From NCBI GenBank assembly GCA_030429545.1, contig JAUIFF010000003.1, forward strand, positions 1-64,000: a stretch of 64,000 bases of DNA, written 5' to 3'. The notes below the pieces were generated by a model, which saw nothing but the letters and a program-made list of their open reading frames with translations, did no database searches and had not been told where the DNA came from. The stretch comes from Polyangia bacterium (GTDB lineage Bacteria > Myxococcota_A > Polyangia > Nannocystales > Nannocystaceae). The translations under genes and the position numbers were made by a program. This document shows, piece by piece, positions 1 to 8,550 of this stretch. How positions within the stretch are numbered: the stretch's first letter is position 1; every line of letters begins with the position of its first letter.

Positions 1-250
1 CCCCCATCTCACTGCTTACCCGCCAACTCCCTCTCAACCGCAACACCCCGCCAACACCTACCCCGCCCAAGATTCCCGCCCCAACTCACTCCCTGCCAAC
101 CGCAACACCTACCCCGCCAACCGCAACAACCCTGCCACCCGCCTAAGCTTCCCGCCCCAACTCACTCCCTGCCAACCGCAACAACCCCGCCAACCGCCTA
201 AGCTTCCCGCCCCAACTCACTCCCTGCCAACCGCAACACCTACCCTGCCA
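1..250. repeat. C-rich tandem repeat tract
   Basis: About 250 bp of C-rich, G-poor sequence built from shuffled copies of one unit. A 35-bp core beginning TTCCCGCCCCAACTCACTCC starts at about 73, 149 and 204. The copies are separated by variable blocks of CCGCCAACCGCAACA type. The spacing of 76 and 55 bp and the lack of unique spacers argue against CRISPR. No ORF is supported here. The tract starts at or before the window edge, so its full length is unknown. Confidence 0.7.
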
Positions 251-278
251 TCACGCCCGCCCAAAGGTTCGCGGAGGA

Positions 279-362
279 TTTTTGGCTGTGAACCGAGCCC
301 TGGGTGGCGAAGCTGTAGTGGGCCTACTGCGAGCCGCCCAGGGCCGGTCTCACAGCCAAAAA
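279..362. repeat. 84-bp imperfect palindrome (hairpin or MITE-like)
   Basis: TTTTTGGCTGTGA at 279-291 is answered by TCACAGCCAAAAA at 350-362. The inner parts also pair with small mismatches (GCCCTGGGTGGC near 297 with GCCGCCCAGGGC near 333), so almost the whole segment folds into one long stem. It lies 37 bp beyond the stop of the leftward gene ending at 399. It could be that operon's terminator on the minus strand, a structured RNA, or a MITE-like element whose ends are the 13-bp inverted repeats. The sequence alone does not decide between these. Confidence 0.65.
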
Positions 363-398
363 GACCCGCGCCCTACTCCGCTCGGTACCACCCGCGTA

Positions 399-1634
399 CT
401 ACTCCGCCCTGTACCGAGCAAAATACTGCCGCATTAAAAACCGGCGAAACCACACCGCCAGCGGTCCGAGCTCCAAGGCGATCGGCCCGTAGGTAATCAT
501 TGAATATGCACCTACACTGACCCCGTGAAAAAAGTCTGTTCGCAACTTGTGTGGAACGAGCGGCGGGACCCCGTGCGGGTAGCCGGCTGGTTCAGCCGCG
601 AGTGTTGCGATGTTTTTGACAACCGTTTGGGCCTGCCACAGGCACTCGATTGCGCGTTGCATGGTGGGCCATTGGCCTTTTCCGCCGAAAACTCTTGGCG
701 CATCTCCGCAGGCGAAAATTTCGGGCATGCGGGGCTTGACCTCGGCGAAGCATTGTAGGGTTGGGCCGACGCGCAGCCACCCTTCTTCTGTCAGTGGCAG
801 TCCGAGCTTTGCCAAAATTGGCGCGGGTTGTAGGCCACCTGTCCACAGTGCTAGGTCGCAGGCGATCGTCTCGGAGCCAGCTCCCCCTGCCGTTTGTAGA
901 CTGACATTGTTGGACTGGGCACTGAGTAGCCGGGTTTGCAGGCGCACGTCCACACCTTGTGCGCGCAACTTTTTGAGGGCTTTGGCCCCCGCCGAGCGAC
1001 CGAGTTTTGGCAACAATCGCTCCCGACTCTGTACCAACGTAACCCTGGGTACCTGCCATCCTACTGGCTTTTGTCGGCGCAAATGGGCGAGGTCGCCGGC
1101 GAGTTCGACCCCCGAAATTCCCCCGCCGACAATGACGATCGAACTCGCGGGTTTGCGATTGTCGAGCAGGGCGTTGAGCCTGGCTCGCAGCTGCTCAAAG
1201 TCTGGCTCAAACTTGAGACAGGCCAGGAATTGGTGTCCCTCAATACCCGTTGGCGGGGCCACACTGGAGCCGAGCGCGACGATGATAAACCGCGCCTTGA
1301 TAGCCTGACTTGCTTGTAAGTGCACCAATCCCCGCTCGGGCTCCATGCCAACCACGGTGTCGGTGACAAACTTGGCTCGCGGGTCACGCTCGATCCACTT
1401 TCGCGTCGGCAGGCTCGATGTGCCCGCCGGGATCCGCCCACACACCCGCTCGTGGACCAGTGGGATGTAGCCGTGGTCAGGAAGCCGGTCGACGACCACC
1501 ACGCGCAGCTTGCGGGTGACGGGGTTTCGCCGCAACAGTCGGTAGGCCTCGATCCCGGCAAAGCTCGCCCCTAGGATCACGACATCGGCGAACGTCGCCC
1601 CTGGGCCTGGCTGTTGCTTGCTCGACTCGTCCAT
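399..1634 (-). CDS. NAD(P)H dehydrogenase-like FAD oxidoreductase (type II NDH/AIF family)
   Basis: 411-residue flavoprotein of the pyridine-nucleotide-disulfide oxidoreductase fold, predicted to oxidise NAD(P)H and pass electrons to a quinone or similar acceptor at the membrane. The FAD-binding turn is VVILGASFAGIE (about 18-29). A second, NAD-binding turn IVIVGGGISGVELAG lies at about 166-180, and the late FAD motif IFACGDA is about 90 residues from the end. The hydrophobic C-terminus (ALELGPLAVWFRRFLM) is typical of membrane-associated NDH-2. I chose the ATG at 1634. The open frame continues upstream, but that extension is Ser/Arg-rich low complexity and overlaps the RNase Z-like gene in another frame. 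The real upstream gene stops 25 bp before this start, so the two are probably co-transcribed. The exact acceptor cannot be read from sequence. Confidence 0.85.
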   Translation of the reverse strand: MDESSKQQPGPGATFADVVILGASFAGIEAYRLLRRNPVTRKLRVVVVDRLPDHGYIPLVHERVCGRIPAGTSSLPTRKWIERDPRAKFVTDTVVGMEPERGLVHLQASQAIKARFIIVALGSSVAPPTGIEGHQFLACLKFEPDFEQLRARLNALLDNRKPASSIVIVGGGISGVELAGDLAHLRRQKPVGWQVPRVTLVQSRERLLPKLGRSAGAKALKKLRAQGVDVRLQTRLLSAQSNNVSLQTAGGAGSETIACDLALWTGGLQPAPILAKLGLPLTEEGWLRVGPTLQCFAEVKPRMPEIFACGDAPRVFGGKGQWPTMQRAIECLWQAQTVVKNIATLAAEPAGYPHGVPPLVPHKLRTDFFHGVSVGAYSMITYGPIALELGPLAVWFRRFLMRQYFARYRAE

Positions 1635-1659
1635 GTATGGGGTCTCGACAGAAGGTGTA

Positions 1660-2553
1660 TTACCAACCAAATACGTGAATTCGGTCGCGCATGGCCGCCG
1701 GGAATTTTTGGGCGACGACCTCCTCGGCCTGCTTGCGAGAGTGTCGCGCGCTGCGGTGAACGAGCACGAGGGCCTCGCCGGTAAATTGCTCGGCGACCTC
1801 GACCAACTCATCGATGTGGGTATGGCCCCAATGCCGGGTACGCTCGACATCGCAGCGGTCGTCGTAACTGGTGACTTCGTGGACGAGCACGCGACAGCGA
1901 CGGACGATCTCGTGCTCCTTGAAGAACTCGATTTTGGTGTCGCCTGTGACACACAAAAGTGGCTCCTGGTGGGTACTGGTAATCGTCACCCCCTGCCTGC
2001 GCTTTTCCCCGATCTCCGGCCCGGTGAGGTCGGCAAACTCGGGTAGCAATCGCTGGCTGCGGCGCTCGATCACCCAGCCGAGCGAGGGGACGCGATGGGC
2101 TGTGCGCAGGGGGGTGGCCGTGATCGACTTACCACTGTCGAAGGCCTCGCCCGGTGCATGACCATACAAATGAAATGGCGGCTCGTGGCCCTCGATCTCT
2201 GCCCAGGCCGCCAGGATGCGGCGCACGGGCTCCACCACTTCAACCGGCACATGCAACCGCGGCGGCCGGGCCCCGACCATGCGCCGGTGACTAATGAGGT
2301 AGCCGATCCCGCCCATGTGGTCGGCATGCCCGTGGGAGACCAACACATCACGGTACTTTTGAAACCCCGGCGGACACATCCCGATGTCGAACATCAGCCG
2401 CAGTTCCTTCACCATCAGACAGGTTTCGATACCCCCACGGGTGATGCCGTGCAGGGTCAGCCCCGCAACTTCGAGGGTGTCGAGATCTTTTTGATAGGCG
2501 GACATCGGCAGCGGCTGGAGTGTACCCGAAGCCGCGTGCGAGCTCTCCGACAC
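1660..2553 (-). CDS. MBL-fold hydrolase, ribonuclease Z-like
   Basis: 297-residue metallo-beta-lactamase-fold protein. The zinc motif HGHADH sits at about 74-79 in the context LVSHGHADHMGG. A later Asp (CVTGDTK) and a His (HWGHTH) supply the remaining metal ligands expected for the RNase Z/elaC branch. Family members cut tRNA 3' trailers or other phosphodiesters. The opening GLTLHGITRGGIETC resembles RNase Z-like proteins of unknown substrate rather than canonical Rnz, so tRNA processing is only one possibility. The track-length start is a GTG at 2553; an ATG at 2505 (MSAYQKDL) fits the family's start better and is a serious alternative. It sits directly upstream of the NDH-like gene on the same strand. 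Confidence 0.8.
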   Translation of the reverse strand: MSESSHAASGTLQPLPMSAYQKDLDTLEVAGLTLHGITRGGIETCLMVKELRLMFDIGMCPPGFQKYRDVLVSHGHADHMGGIGYLISHRRMVGARPPRLHVPVEVVEPVRRILAAWAEIEGHEPPFHLYGHAPGEAFDSGKSITATPLRTAHRVPSLGWVIERRSQRLLPEFADLTGPEIGEKRRQGVTITSTHQEPLLCVTGDTKIEFFKEHEIVRRCRVLVHEVTSYDDRCDVERTRHWGHTHIDELVEVAEQFTGEALVLVHRSARHSRKQAEEVVAQKFPAAMRDRIHVFGW

Positions 2554-2616
2554 GGCTCAGGGCCCCAAGAACTATCGAGTACAGGCAAACGAGCGATTCA
2601 GGCGGTCGACCTGCGG

Positions 2617-3534
2617 CTATCGCATCGCCGCCAATTGGTCGAACCCCCGGTTTCGCTCGCGTGCCGTCGGGTGCAGCCGGCGGGCCAGCTCAGCGGTCCA
2701 CGACGGGTCCGAGCCGCAACACGAGCCGACGATCTGCAGTCCCGGGTCGTGTGCCACACAGGCTTCGACCCGCTCGGCAAACCACCTGGCATCGCCAGCG
2801 TGGGTGACAAACTGGTTCGGGTCGTTGCGCCCGGTATGCGGATACAACCCGCGGATCGGCCCGTCGGAGGTCGCCGCCTTCAGGGCCGGCAACGCCTGGC
2901 CCAAAAACTCTGTGTCTGTACAATTGATTAACAGGGCCGCAAGTGGCAGCTGGCGGCACGCCTCGATCAGGGTCCTCAGCGACTCCCCGCCGAGTAGGTT
3001 GCCGGCAGCGTCGCAGACAACGGCGAGCCAAATCGGTTTGCCCAGGCCACTGGCTGCTCGCACGGCTGCGGTCGCCTCATCGATTTTCGACATCGTCTCG
3101 ATCAGCAGCAGGTCGCAGCCGGCGGCCACCAGCGACTGCGCCATCACTCGGTGGGGCCCATGGGCACCCTGCCCGGGGGGTGAGCTCTCGGGCTCGAAAC
3201 AATCGTACAGCGGACTGATCGAGCCCGCGACCTGCACCGGATCCGGGCATTGTTGTTGATACAAGCGCCTCGCCTCGTGGGCGAGTTCCACACTTTTGCG
3301 TGTCAGCTCATCGGCCCGTACTGCCATCTCAGGGCCGGCAGCGGCCAAATTTTGCGCGTGGGTGCGAAAGCTGTTGGTGGTGATGACCTGGGCACCTGCA
3401 CGCAGGTAGTCGAGATGAATGTTGCAGATACAATCAGGAGCCTCGAGCAGAGCGTGGGCCGACCACAGGGGCGCGTCCATCCGGGCACCGCGGCGTTCGA
3501 GCTCGGTGCCCATGGCTCCGTCGAGCAAGATCAT
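2617..3534 (-). CDS. homocysteine S-methyltransferase family protein
   Basis: 305-residue (beta/alpha)8 protein of the homocysteine S-methyltransferase family (BHMT/MmuM/MetH N-terminal domain). These enzymes transfer a methyl group from S-methylmethionine, betaine or methyl-folate carriers to homocysteine, giving methionine. The start MILLDGAMGTELERRG is the family's signature opening. All three zinc-binding cysteines are present: Cys205 in LLINCTD, and Cys272-Cys273 in VGSCCGSD. The length fits a stand-alone MmuM-type enzyme with no cobalamin or folate domain. The methyl donor cannot be assigned. The gene follows the Cys-rich lipoprotein gene by only 7 bp, so the two are probably co-transcribed. 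Confidence 0.85.
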   Translation of the reverse strand: MILLDGAMGTELERRGARMDAPLWSAHALLEAPDCICNIHLDYLRAGAQVITTNSFRTHAQNLAAAGPEMAVRADELTRKSVELAHEARRLYQQQCPDPVQVAGSISPLYDCFEPESSPPGQGAHGPHRVMAQSLVAAGCDLLLIETMSKIDEATAAVRAASGLGKPIWLAVVCDAAGNLLGGESLRTLIEACRQLPLAALLINCTDTEFLGQALPALKAATSDGPIRGLYPHTGRNDPNQFVTHAGDARWFAERVEACVAHDPGLQIVGSCCGSDPSWTAELARRLHPTARERNRGFDQLAAMR

Positions 3535-3541
3535 CGCCGGC

Positions 3542-4165
3542 TCACGGAGGAGGTGCGTCGGAAGCCACGCACTCGTCGACCATCAGGCAAAACTTGGGCT
3601 CGCCCTCGGCACCGACAATCGGCAGCAGGCGGCACTCGTAGCCATCGCGCTGGCACTGGTCGTTGCTTGTACACTCGAGTGAACAGGCCTCAAAAAAGCC
3701 CTTGACGCCAAGGCACGTCACGCCGGCACCACAAATCGGGTCGTCGGCGACGTACTTGGTGTTGCCGTCGGGGAGGTCGCAGTCACGCGAGCAGTACCCA
3801 GCAGGCGCGTGGGCAACATCCAAAATCGTGTGGACACACTTGGCGCCGTCACCCAGGAATTCACAATCGGTATCGACTTCGCAGGGTCGCCCGTAGTCCT
3901 CCATGAGGTTCTCGCCACCGTCGGACGCTGGGGCGCCGTCGGGGCAGCCGGGGAAGTCCGTGTCGCCGCCGTCGGTCTCGGACCCGGCCGTACCGTCCGT
4001 TGTCTCGCCATCGGTGGTCTCGCCACCACTGGTGTCATTGGTATCGGAGCTGTTGCTGCTGGTCTCGGTATTTTTGGAAACCGTTCCGCACCCGGACGCG
4101 AGAGCCGTAGCGAGGAATAACGAAGCAACCCCGACGGTAAGCGGGAATTGTATGTTCATGGGCAT
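3542..4165 (-). CDS. Cys-rich secreted lipoprotein, function unknown
   Basis: 207-residue exported protein. It has a hydrophobic signal ending in a lipobox-like ALASGC (Cys about 26), then a Thr/Glu/Asp/Gly-rich linker (about 30-75), then a compact domain with 14 or so cysteines (patterns such as CEVDTDCEF, CSRDCDLPDG, CSLECTSNDQC). The arrangement suggests a disulfide-rich domain displayed beyond the outer membrane on a flexible tether, a layout repeated in other lipoproteins of this window. I do not recognise a catalytic family. Starts at 4165 or 4159 are both possible. TAGGCT lies 7 nt upstream of 4165 with no Shine-Dalgarno sequence, suggesting a leaderless transcript. Confidence 0.75.
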   Translation of the reverse strand: MPMNIQFPLTVGVASLFLATALASGCGTVSKNTETSSNSSDTNDTSGGETTDGETTDGTAGSETDGGDTDFPGCPDGAPASDGGENLMEDYGRPCEVDTDCEFLGDGAKCVHTILDVAHAPAGYCSRDCDLPDGNTKYVADDPICGAGVTCLGVKGFFEACSLECTSNDQCQRDGYECRLLPIVGAEGEPKFCLMVDECVASDAPPP

Positions 4166-4172
4166 CGGCCGC

Positions 4173-4178
4173 AGCCTA
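4173..4178 (-). promoter_or_regulatory. candidate -10 box (TAGGCT), 7 nt before a start
   Basis: On the minus strand TAGGCT is followed by 7 nt and then the ATG at 4165. One of nine similarly placed TANNNT hexamers in the window. No clear -35 box is seen. Confidence 0.45.
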
Positions 4179-4252
4179 TCGCTAAATCGATCGTTGCCGG
4201 GTCATGAATCCCGGCCGCCAATTGTGATGGTTGTCATTTCGGTGCGGGTCGC

Positions 4253-5461
4253 CTACGTGCGCTCGAGCACACAGGCAATACCCTGGCCTACACCGATGCA
4301 CATGGTCGCAAGCCCGTAGCGCCCGCGGCTGCGCTGAAGGCCATGTACCAACGTGGTCACGATCCGGGCCCCCGAGCAGCCAAGTGGGTGGCCCAAGGCA
4401 ATCGCCCCACCGGCCGGATTGACGATTTTCGGGTCGAGTCCGAGTTCGCGGACCGAGGCAATTGTCTGGCTGGCAAAGGCTTCGTTGAGTTCGGCGAGGT
4501 CGATGTCGGCAACCTTGAGACCGCCGCGGGAAAGGGCTGTGCGACTCGACGGGATGGGGCCAATACCCATGACCGAGGGATCCACCCCGGCATGCCCCCA
4601 CGAGACCACGCGGGCCAGGGGTTTGACGGAGAGTTTGTTGGCCCGTTCCTCGCTCATCAATAACAGTGCACATGCACCGTCGTTGAGAGGCGAGCAGTTG
4701 CCCGCGGTCACGGTGCCGCCCTCGCGAAACACCGGGCGCAGTTTGGCAAGCTTTTCAAGCGAGGTGTCACGCCGCAGGCTCTCATCGGTCTTCACCCGAA
4801 TCGATGGTTTGCGCTTGCCCTGCGGTACATCGATGCCGACAACTTCGGTGTCAAACCAGCCCTCGTCCCAGGCATGTGCGGCCCGGCGATGGCTCTCGAG
4901 TGCCCAGGCGTCCTGATCTTCGCGGTTGACCTTGTAGCGCTCAGCCACATTTTCGGCGGTCGAACCCAGACCTTCAACCGGGTACAGGGCGTCCATCTTG
5001 GGGTTGATCATCCGCCATCCGAGGGCCGTGTCGTAGAGTTTGGCATTGCGGTCGAAGGCCTCGGTCGACTTGGGCATGACATAGGGTGCCCGCGACATGC
5101 TCTCGACACCGCCGGCGATATAGACCTCGCCCTCCCCCACCATGATCGACTTGGCCGCCTGCAACACAGCCTCCATGCCCGAGCCACACAGGCGATTGAC
5201 TGTCACACCGGGGACCTCAACTGGCAACCCGGCGAGCAACGAACCCATGCGGGCGACGTTGCGATTGTCTTCGCCAGCCTGGTTAGCTGCCCCAAAGTAC
5301 ACATCGACAAGATGCTCCATCGACGCCGGATGCCGCTCGGCAATATGGCGAATCACATGGCCCGCGAGGTCGTCGGGACGAACGTTGGCGAGTGCACCGC
5401 GAAACCGGCCAATCGGGGTACGCAACGCAGCGACAATCACAGGGGTACGGGCAGCAGACAT
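4253..5461 (-). CDS. acetyl-CoA C-acyltransferase (thiolase)
   Basis: 402-residue thiolase that splits 3-ketoacyl-CoA with CoA (beta-oxidation, degradation of aromatic or fatty acids) or condenses two acyl-CoAs. The nucleophile is Cys92 in VNRLCGSGMEAV. The second active-site pair is His358 in ALGHPLGCSGAR and Cys388 in TMCIGVGQG, so all catalytic residues are intact and the length is typical. The N-terminus VIVAALRTPIGRF is the family opening. It stands 87 bp upstream of the lipoprotein gene with no beta-oxidation partner adjacent, so direction and chain-length preference (PcaF/FadA/AtoB-like) cannot be told from context. Confidence 0.92.
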   Translation of the reverse strand: MSAARTPVIVAALRTPIGRFRGALANVRPDDLAGHVIRHIAERHPASMEHLVDVYFGAANQAGEDNRNVARMGSLLAGLPVEVPGVTVNRLCGSGMEAVLQAAKSIMVGEGEVYIAGGVESMSRAPYVMPKSTEAFDRNAKLYDTALGWRMINPKMDALYPVEGLGSTAENVAERYKVNREDQDAWALESHRRAAHAWDEGWFDTEVVGIDVPQGKRKPSIRVKTDESLRRDTSLEKLAKLRPVFREGGTVTAGNCSPLNDGACALLLMSEERANKLSVKPLARVVSWGHAGVDPSVMGIGPIPSSRTALSRGGLKVADIDLAELNEAFASQTIASVRELGLDPKIVNPAGGAIALGHPLGCSGARIVTTLVHGLQRSRGRYGLATMCIGVGQGIACVLERT

Positions 5462-6133
5462 GTCATTGGCGTATCACGGCGTCAGATGGCCTGAGCCGGA
5501 ATTGCGATTGTGCGATCTCACAGGGGTTTGGCCGCCATCTGGGCAAATCGTGAGGAAAGTCTTTAGAGCCCTCGTATCCACCGGGATTGTGTTTGCGTGT
5601 ACAGGTATTTCGTCGCGTTTGGGGCCGAGTTGCGCACTGGCGATACCGCGACCTCACCGGCGTCCCGACCAAAACCCCAGGCAGCGTTGTGTCTCAACGG
5701 GGAAGATGCCCACCGCGGGCGATACCGACGCGGGCCAATCGGAATCAACAGTCGCGGGCCGCTCGAGCCCCGGAGGATCTCAGCCAACACCGAGGCCTGG
5801 CGAGCAGACAAATCGTCGGCTGTACAATCGCCGGTAGGGGCCCGTTCTTTCCCGACGTAGGAGGGTCAAAAAGCGTGTATCGACGGGGTGGTTGGCGTCG
5901 ACTCGATAAAACCTATGTATGTGCAAAATTCCCGCGATACAAACGAGCGCGGACGCGCAAACACGCGCGCCTGACAGGCTGCCACGCTCCGTGCACACCC
6001 GGTATCGTCACGGTCTGTGACCCCCCAACCCGTTTACCTAGACGGCAGCTTGGCATAGGCTCTCGCCACGGAGACAGGCTTGGCCGCGGTGGCTGGGCGT
6101 GCCGCCGGCCGTGAGGAGTTTGAGAGCTGCGCC
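5462..6133. other. 672-bp intergenic region between divergent genes
   Basis: Separates the leftward thiolase gene from the rightward E1 gene. I see no convincing gene: the open frames are Arg-rich and lack sensible starts. It holds one exact copy of the TGYA-NN-TRCA motif (5916-5925, continuing into an A/T-rich AAAATT), and promoters for both genes are expected here. No long inverted repeat is seen. Confidence 0.6.
5916..5925. repeat. TGYA-NN-TRCA motif, intergenic copy
   Basis: Exact copy (TGTATGTGCA) followed by AAAATT, in the region upstream of the E1 gene. Confidence 0.7.
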
Positions 6134-8407
6134 ATGGATAGTCCCACCCCGCGTACCCTTCGCCACGATCTGAGCACCCTCGACAGGTTTCCCAACCTCA
6201 CCCCCGAACTTTTGCGGCTGGCCTACCGCGAGATGTGCATGGCGCGTTGCCACGTCGAACGGGTGGTTCAAGAGTGTGCAAAGGGCACGGTCAAGTTCGC
6301 AATTTGGGGGTCGGGCGAAGAGGTCCACGGGGCCGCCGAGGCCCTCGCGCTCAGCGAAGTTGTCAACCCCGAGGCGTTTGGGATCTGTGCCCACTACCGG
6401 TCGGCCGGGCTGCTATCGACCTGGGCCCGCCTGCGCGGCTACCAGGACTTCCACCTCGACCATATGCGCCAGCAGTTGTCGAAAACCACCGATCCGTGGA
6501 GCGGTGGTCGGCAGATGACAGCCCACTTCAACGACATGCGCTACAACGTGCTGCCGGTGCAAAGCGCCCTCGGGATGCAACTTGGCAAGGCCGTTGGCTA
6601 CGCCCAGGGTCTGCGGTTTAAGGGTGTCAAAGACGGCATGGTGCTCGCGGTCATCGGCGACGGGACCTGTGCCGAGAGCGATCTGCACGAGGGCATGACG
6701 GGCGCCTCGGTGCTCGAGTTGCCGGTGCTCATCATGGTCACCGACAACAACATCGCCATCAGCGTCGGGCCCGAGGACGGCCGCGGCCTCAAGGACTTCT
6801 CCGCCTATGCCGAGGCCTTCGGGTTTGCGTTTTACGAGTGCGAGGGCAACGACTTTTTGGAGACCTACGAGGTCACCCGCAACGCCGCCCGGTATTGTGT
6901 GCAACAGCAACGACCGGCATTGATGTGGGTGAAAAACCTGTCGCGCCTCAACAACCACAGCTCGGCCGCCGACTTCACGTTTGAGTTTGACAGCTACGAC
7001 CCGCTGCTCGACTTTGGTGAGGCGCTTGTGCAGGCTGGCATTTTGGCGCCCAACGAAATCCTGCGGCGCAACCAGGTCACCAAGGGCAACGACTTTTTCC
7101 GCCGCCACGACTGGGGCACGATCGCGGCCGAGGCCGACGCCTACATCGTCAAAACCCAGGAGATTTCCCAGGGCGAGCCCGACCCCACACCGGAGTCGGC
7201 CCTAGAGGACATCTACGCCCCCTACCCTGAAGTTGTCGAGGCCCCCACGGTTGGGCGCAACACCTGCATCTCGCTCAACGGCGCGGTCCGGGCTGCACTT
7301 CGGGCCATCCTCCGCGACAACCCCATGACCTGGCTCTACGGTCAGGACGTGGCCAAAAAGGGCGGCGTGATGCAGGCCACCCGCGGGTTGTATGAGCAAT
7401 TTCCCAGCCAGGTCCGCGACGCTCCGATCAACGAGCCGCTGATTATGGGCAGTGCTGTTGGGTTTGCCCTCCACAGCGGCGCCACGGCGATCCCCGAAAT
7501 TCAGTTTTCCGACTACAGCCTCAACACCCTGCACTGGCTGGTGTTGATGGGCAATCAACTGTGGTGCTCAGGGGGCCGCACGGGGATCAACACCATCGTC
7601 CGCCTCCCGGTCGAGCCCCTCCACGGCGGCTCGGTGTACCACTCGATGTGCATGGAGGGTTTTTACGGAGCGATTCCCGGGCTCACAATCATTGCACCCA
7701 CAACTTCCCGCGACATGTACGGCCTGTTGCGCAGCGCCGCCGACTACAACGGCCCCGTCGTGGTGTTCGAGTCCAAGGGGTTGTACCGCATGACCCTGGG
7801 CGATGCGTTCCCCGGCGAACCGACTGACGCCAAGGAAATCGCCGCCCTCAAGCGCAAAATCGGGTTTCAGGGCTACATCCCCGACTTGCCCGAGGACTTC
7901 CGCGTACCGCTGGGCAAGGCCGCGGTCCGGCGCGAGGGCAAGGACCTCACAATCGTGACCTGGGGCCGCTGCACGCTGTTTTGCAACAAGGCTGTCGCGG
8001 AGTTGACCGAAGCCGGTATCGACTGTGAGCTCATCGACCTGCGCACCATCGTCCCGCCCGACATGGACACCATCCTCACCTCGGTCCGCAAAACCGGGCG
8101 CCTGTTGGTGGTCCACGAAGACCGGGTGTTCTCGAGTTTGGGCCGCGAAATCCAAGGGGCAGTCCACGAGGCGATCGTCGACGAGCAGGTGATAACCCGC
8201 GTGCTCGGCCAGGACCCAAGCCCCGGCATTCCCTCGCCGATCCACGTCGAGGAGGCGATCGTTGTGAGCCCCGAAAAAGTCGTTGCAGCTGCAAAAGAAG
8301 TGATGGCACGCAAGCACGTGGGCGGCCCTGCCGTGGCCCAACCGGCGCCGGCGAGCCCGCTCGCCACCCAGGTGCTGTGGACACCCAACCGCAACTTTGT
8401 CGCCTAG
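6134..8407 (+). CDS. 2-oxoacid dehydrogenase E1 component, fused alpha and beta subunits
   Basis: 757-residue thiamine-diphosphate enzyme of the pyruvate / branched-chain 2-oxoacid dehydrogenase type, catalysing decarboxylation and reductive acylation of a lipoyl E2. The N-terminal half is the alpha subunit, with the ThDP motif GDG (175-177) ending in DNN (204-206) about 30 residues later. The second half, from about 400, is the beta subunit (LYGQDVAKKGGVM, EIQFSDYS, VTWGRCTLF, VVHEDRVF), so one chain replaces the usual two. Start: the first ATG is 6134, with GAGGAG about 15 nt upstream; a TTG at 6080 would add 18 residues. No E2 or E3 gene lies next to it. The substrate (pyruvate versus branched-chain acids) cannot be fixed from sequence. 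A strong terminator follows. Confidence 0.88.
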   Translation: MDSPTPRTLRHDLSTLDRFPNLTPELLRLAYREMCMARCHVERVVQECAKGTVKFAIWGSGEEVHGAAEALALSEVVNPEAFGICAHYRSAGLLSTWARLRGYQDFHLDHMRQQLSKTTDPWSGGRQMTAHFNDMRYNVLPVQSALGMQLGKAVGYAQGLRFKGVKDGMVLAVIGDGTCAESDLHEGMTGASVLELPVLIMVTDNNIAISVGPEDGRGLKDFSAYAEAFGFAFYECEGNDFLETYEVTRNAARYCVQQQRPALMWVKNLSRLNNHSSAADFTFEFDSYDPLLDFGEALVQAGILAPNEILRRNQVTKGNDFFRRHDWGTIAAEADAYIVKTQEISQGEPDPTPESALEDIYAPYPEVVEAPTVGRNTCISLNGAVRAALRAILRDNPMTWLYGQDVAKKGGVMQATRGLYEQFPSQVRDAPINEPLIMGSAVGFALHSGATAIPEIQFSDYSLNTLHWLVLMGNQLWCSGGRTGINTIVRLPVEPLHGGSVYHSMCMEGFYGAIPGLTIIAPTTSRDMYGLLRSAADYNGPVVVFESKGLYRMTLGDAFPGEPTDAKEIAALKRKIGFQGYIPDLPEDFRVPLGKAAVRREGKDLTIVTWGRCTLFCNKAVAELTEAGIDCELIDLRTIVPPDMDTILTSVRKTGRLLVVHEDRVFSSLGREIQGAVHEAIVDEQVITRVLGQDPSPGIPSPIHVEEAIVVSPEKVVAAAKEVMARKHVGGPAVAQPAPASPLATQVLWTPNRNFVA

Positions 8408-8430
8408 CCCAAAGCGCCAAATATCGCCTA

Positions 8431-8460
8431 AAACCCCGGCCACCGAGCCGGGGTTTTTGT
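8431..8460 (+). terminator. rho-independent terminator after the E1 gene
   Basis: CCCCGGC (8434-8440) pairs with GCCGGGG (8447-8453) around a 6-nt loop, preceded by AAAA and followed by TTTTT. It begins 24 bp after the stop. Confidence 0.9.
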
Positions 8461-8476
8461 TGCGCCCCAAACAAAG

Positions 8477-8486
8477 TGTACCTGCA
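8477..8486. repeat. TGYA-NN-TRCA motif, directly after a terminator
   Basis: Exact copy (TGTACCTGCA), extended as TATACTTG in the same 6-bp phase, about 20 bp past the U-run of the E1 terminator. Confidence 0.7.
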
Positions 8487-8538
8487 TATACTTGTCGGGA
8501 GTACGGTCCGGGCCCTGGCAAACACCGCCAAAACACCC

Positions 8539-8544
8539 TACTCT
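8539..8544 (+). promoter_or_regulatory. candidate -10 box (TACTCT), 6 nt before a start
   Basis: TACTCT, then exactly 6 nt, then the ATG at 8551. A possible -35 (TGGCAA, 8516-8521) is 17 bp upstream. No Shine-Dalgarno sequence fits between, so a leaderless mRNA is likely. Confidence 0.55.
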
Positions 8545-8550
8545 GTGCCC

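Noticed and set aside
1..250. CRISPR array
   Set aside because: Repeat units are of unequal length and spacing and there are no unique spacers; no cas genes are in the window.
1635..1952. N-terminal extension of the flavoprotein frame (to 517 residues)
   Set aside because: It is Ser/Arg-rich without fold, overlaps the RNase Z-like gene in another frame, and the ATG at 1634 gives the normal family start.
5563..6114. Arg-rich open frames in the region between thiolase and E1
   Set aside because: No ribosome site, no recognisable fold, and both strands look equally open, as expected from high G+C.
8377..8550. Upstream extension of the ApaH-like frame
   Set aside because: It would translate across the E1 stop and its terminator.
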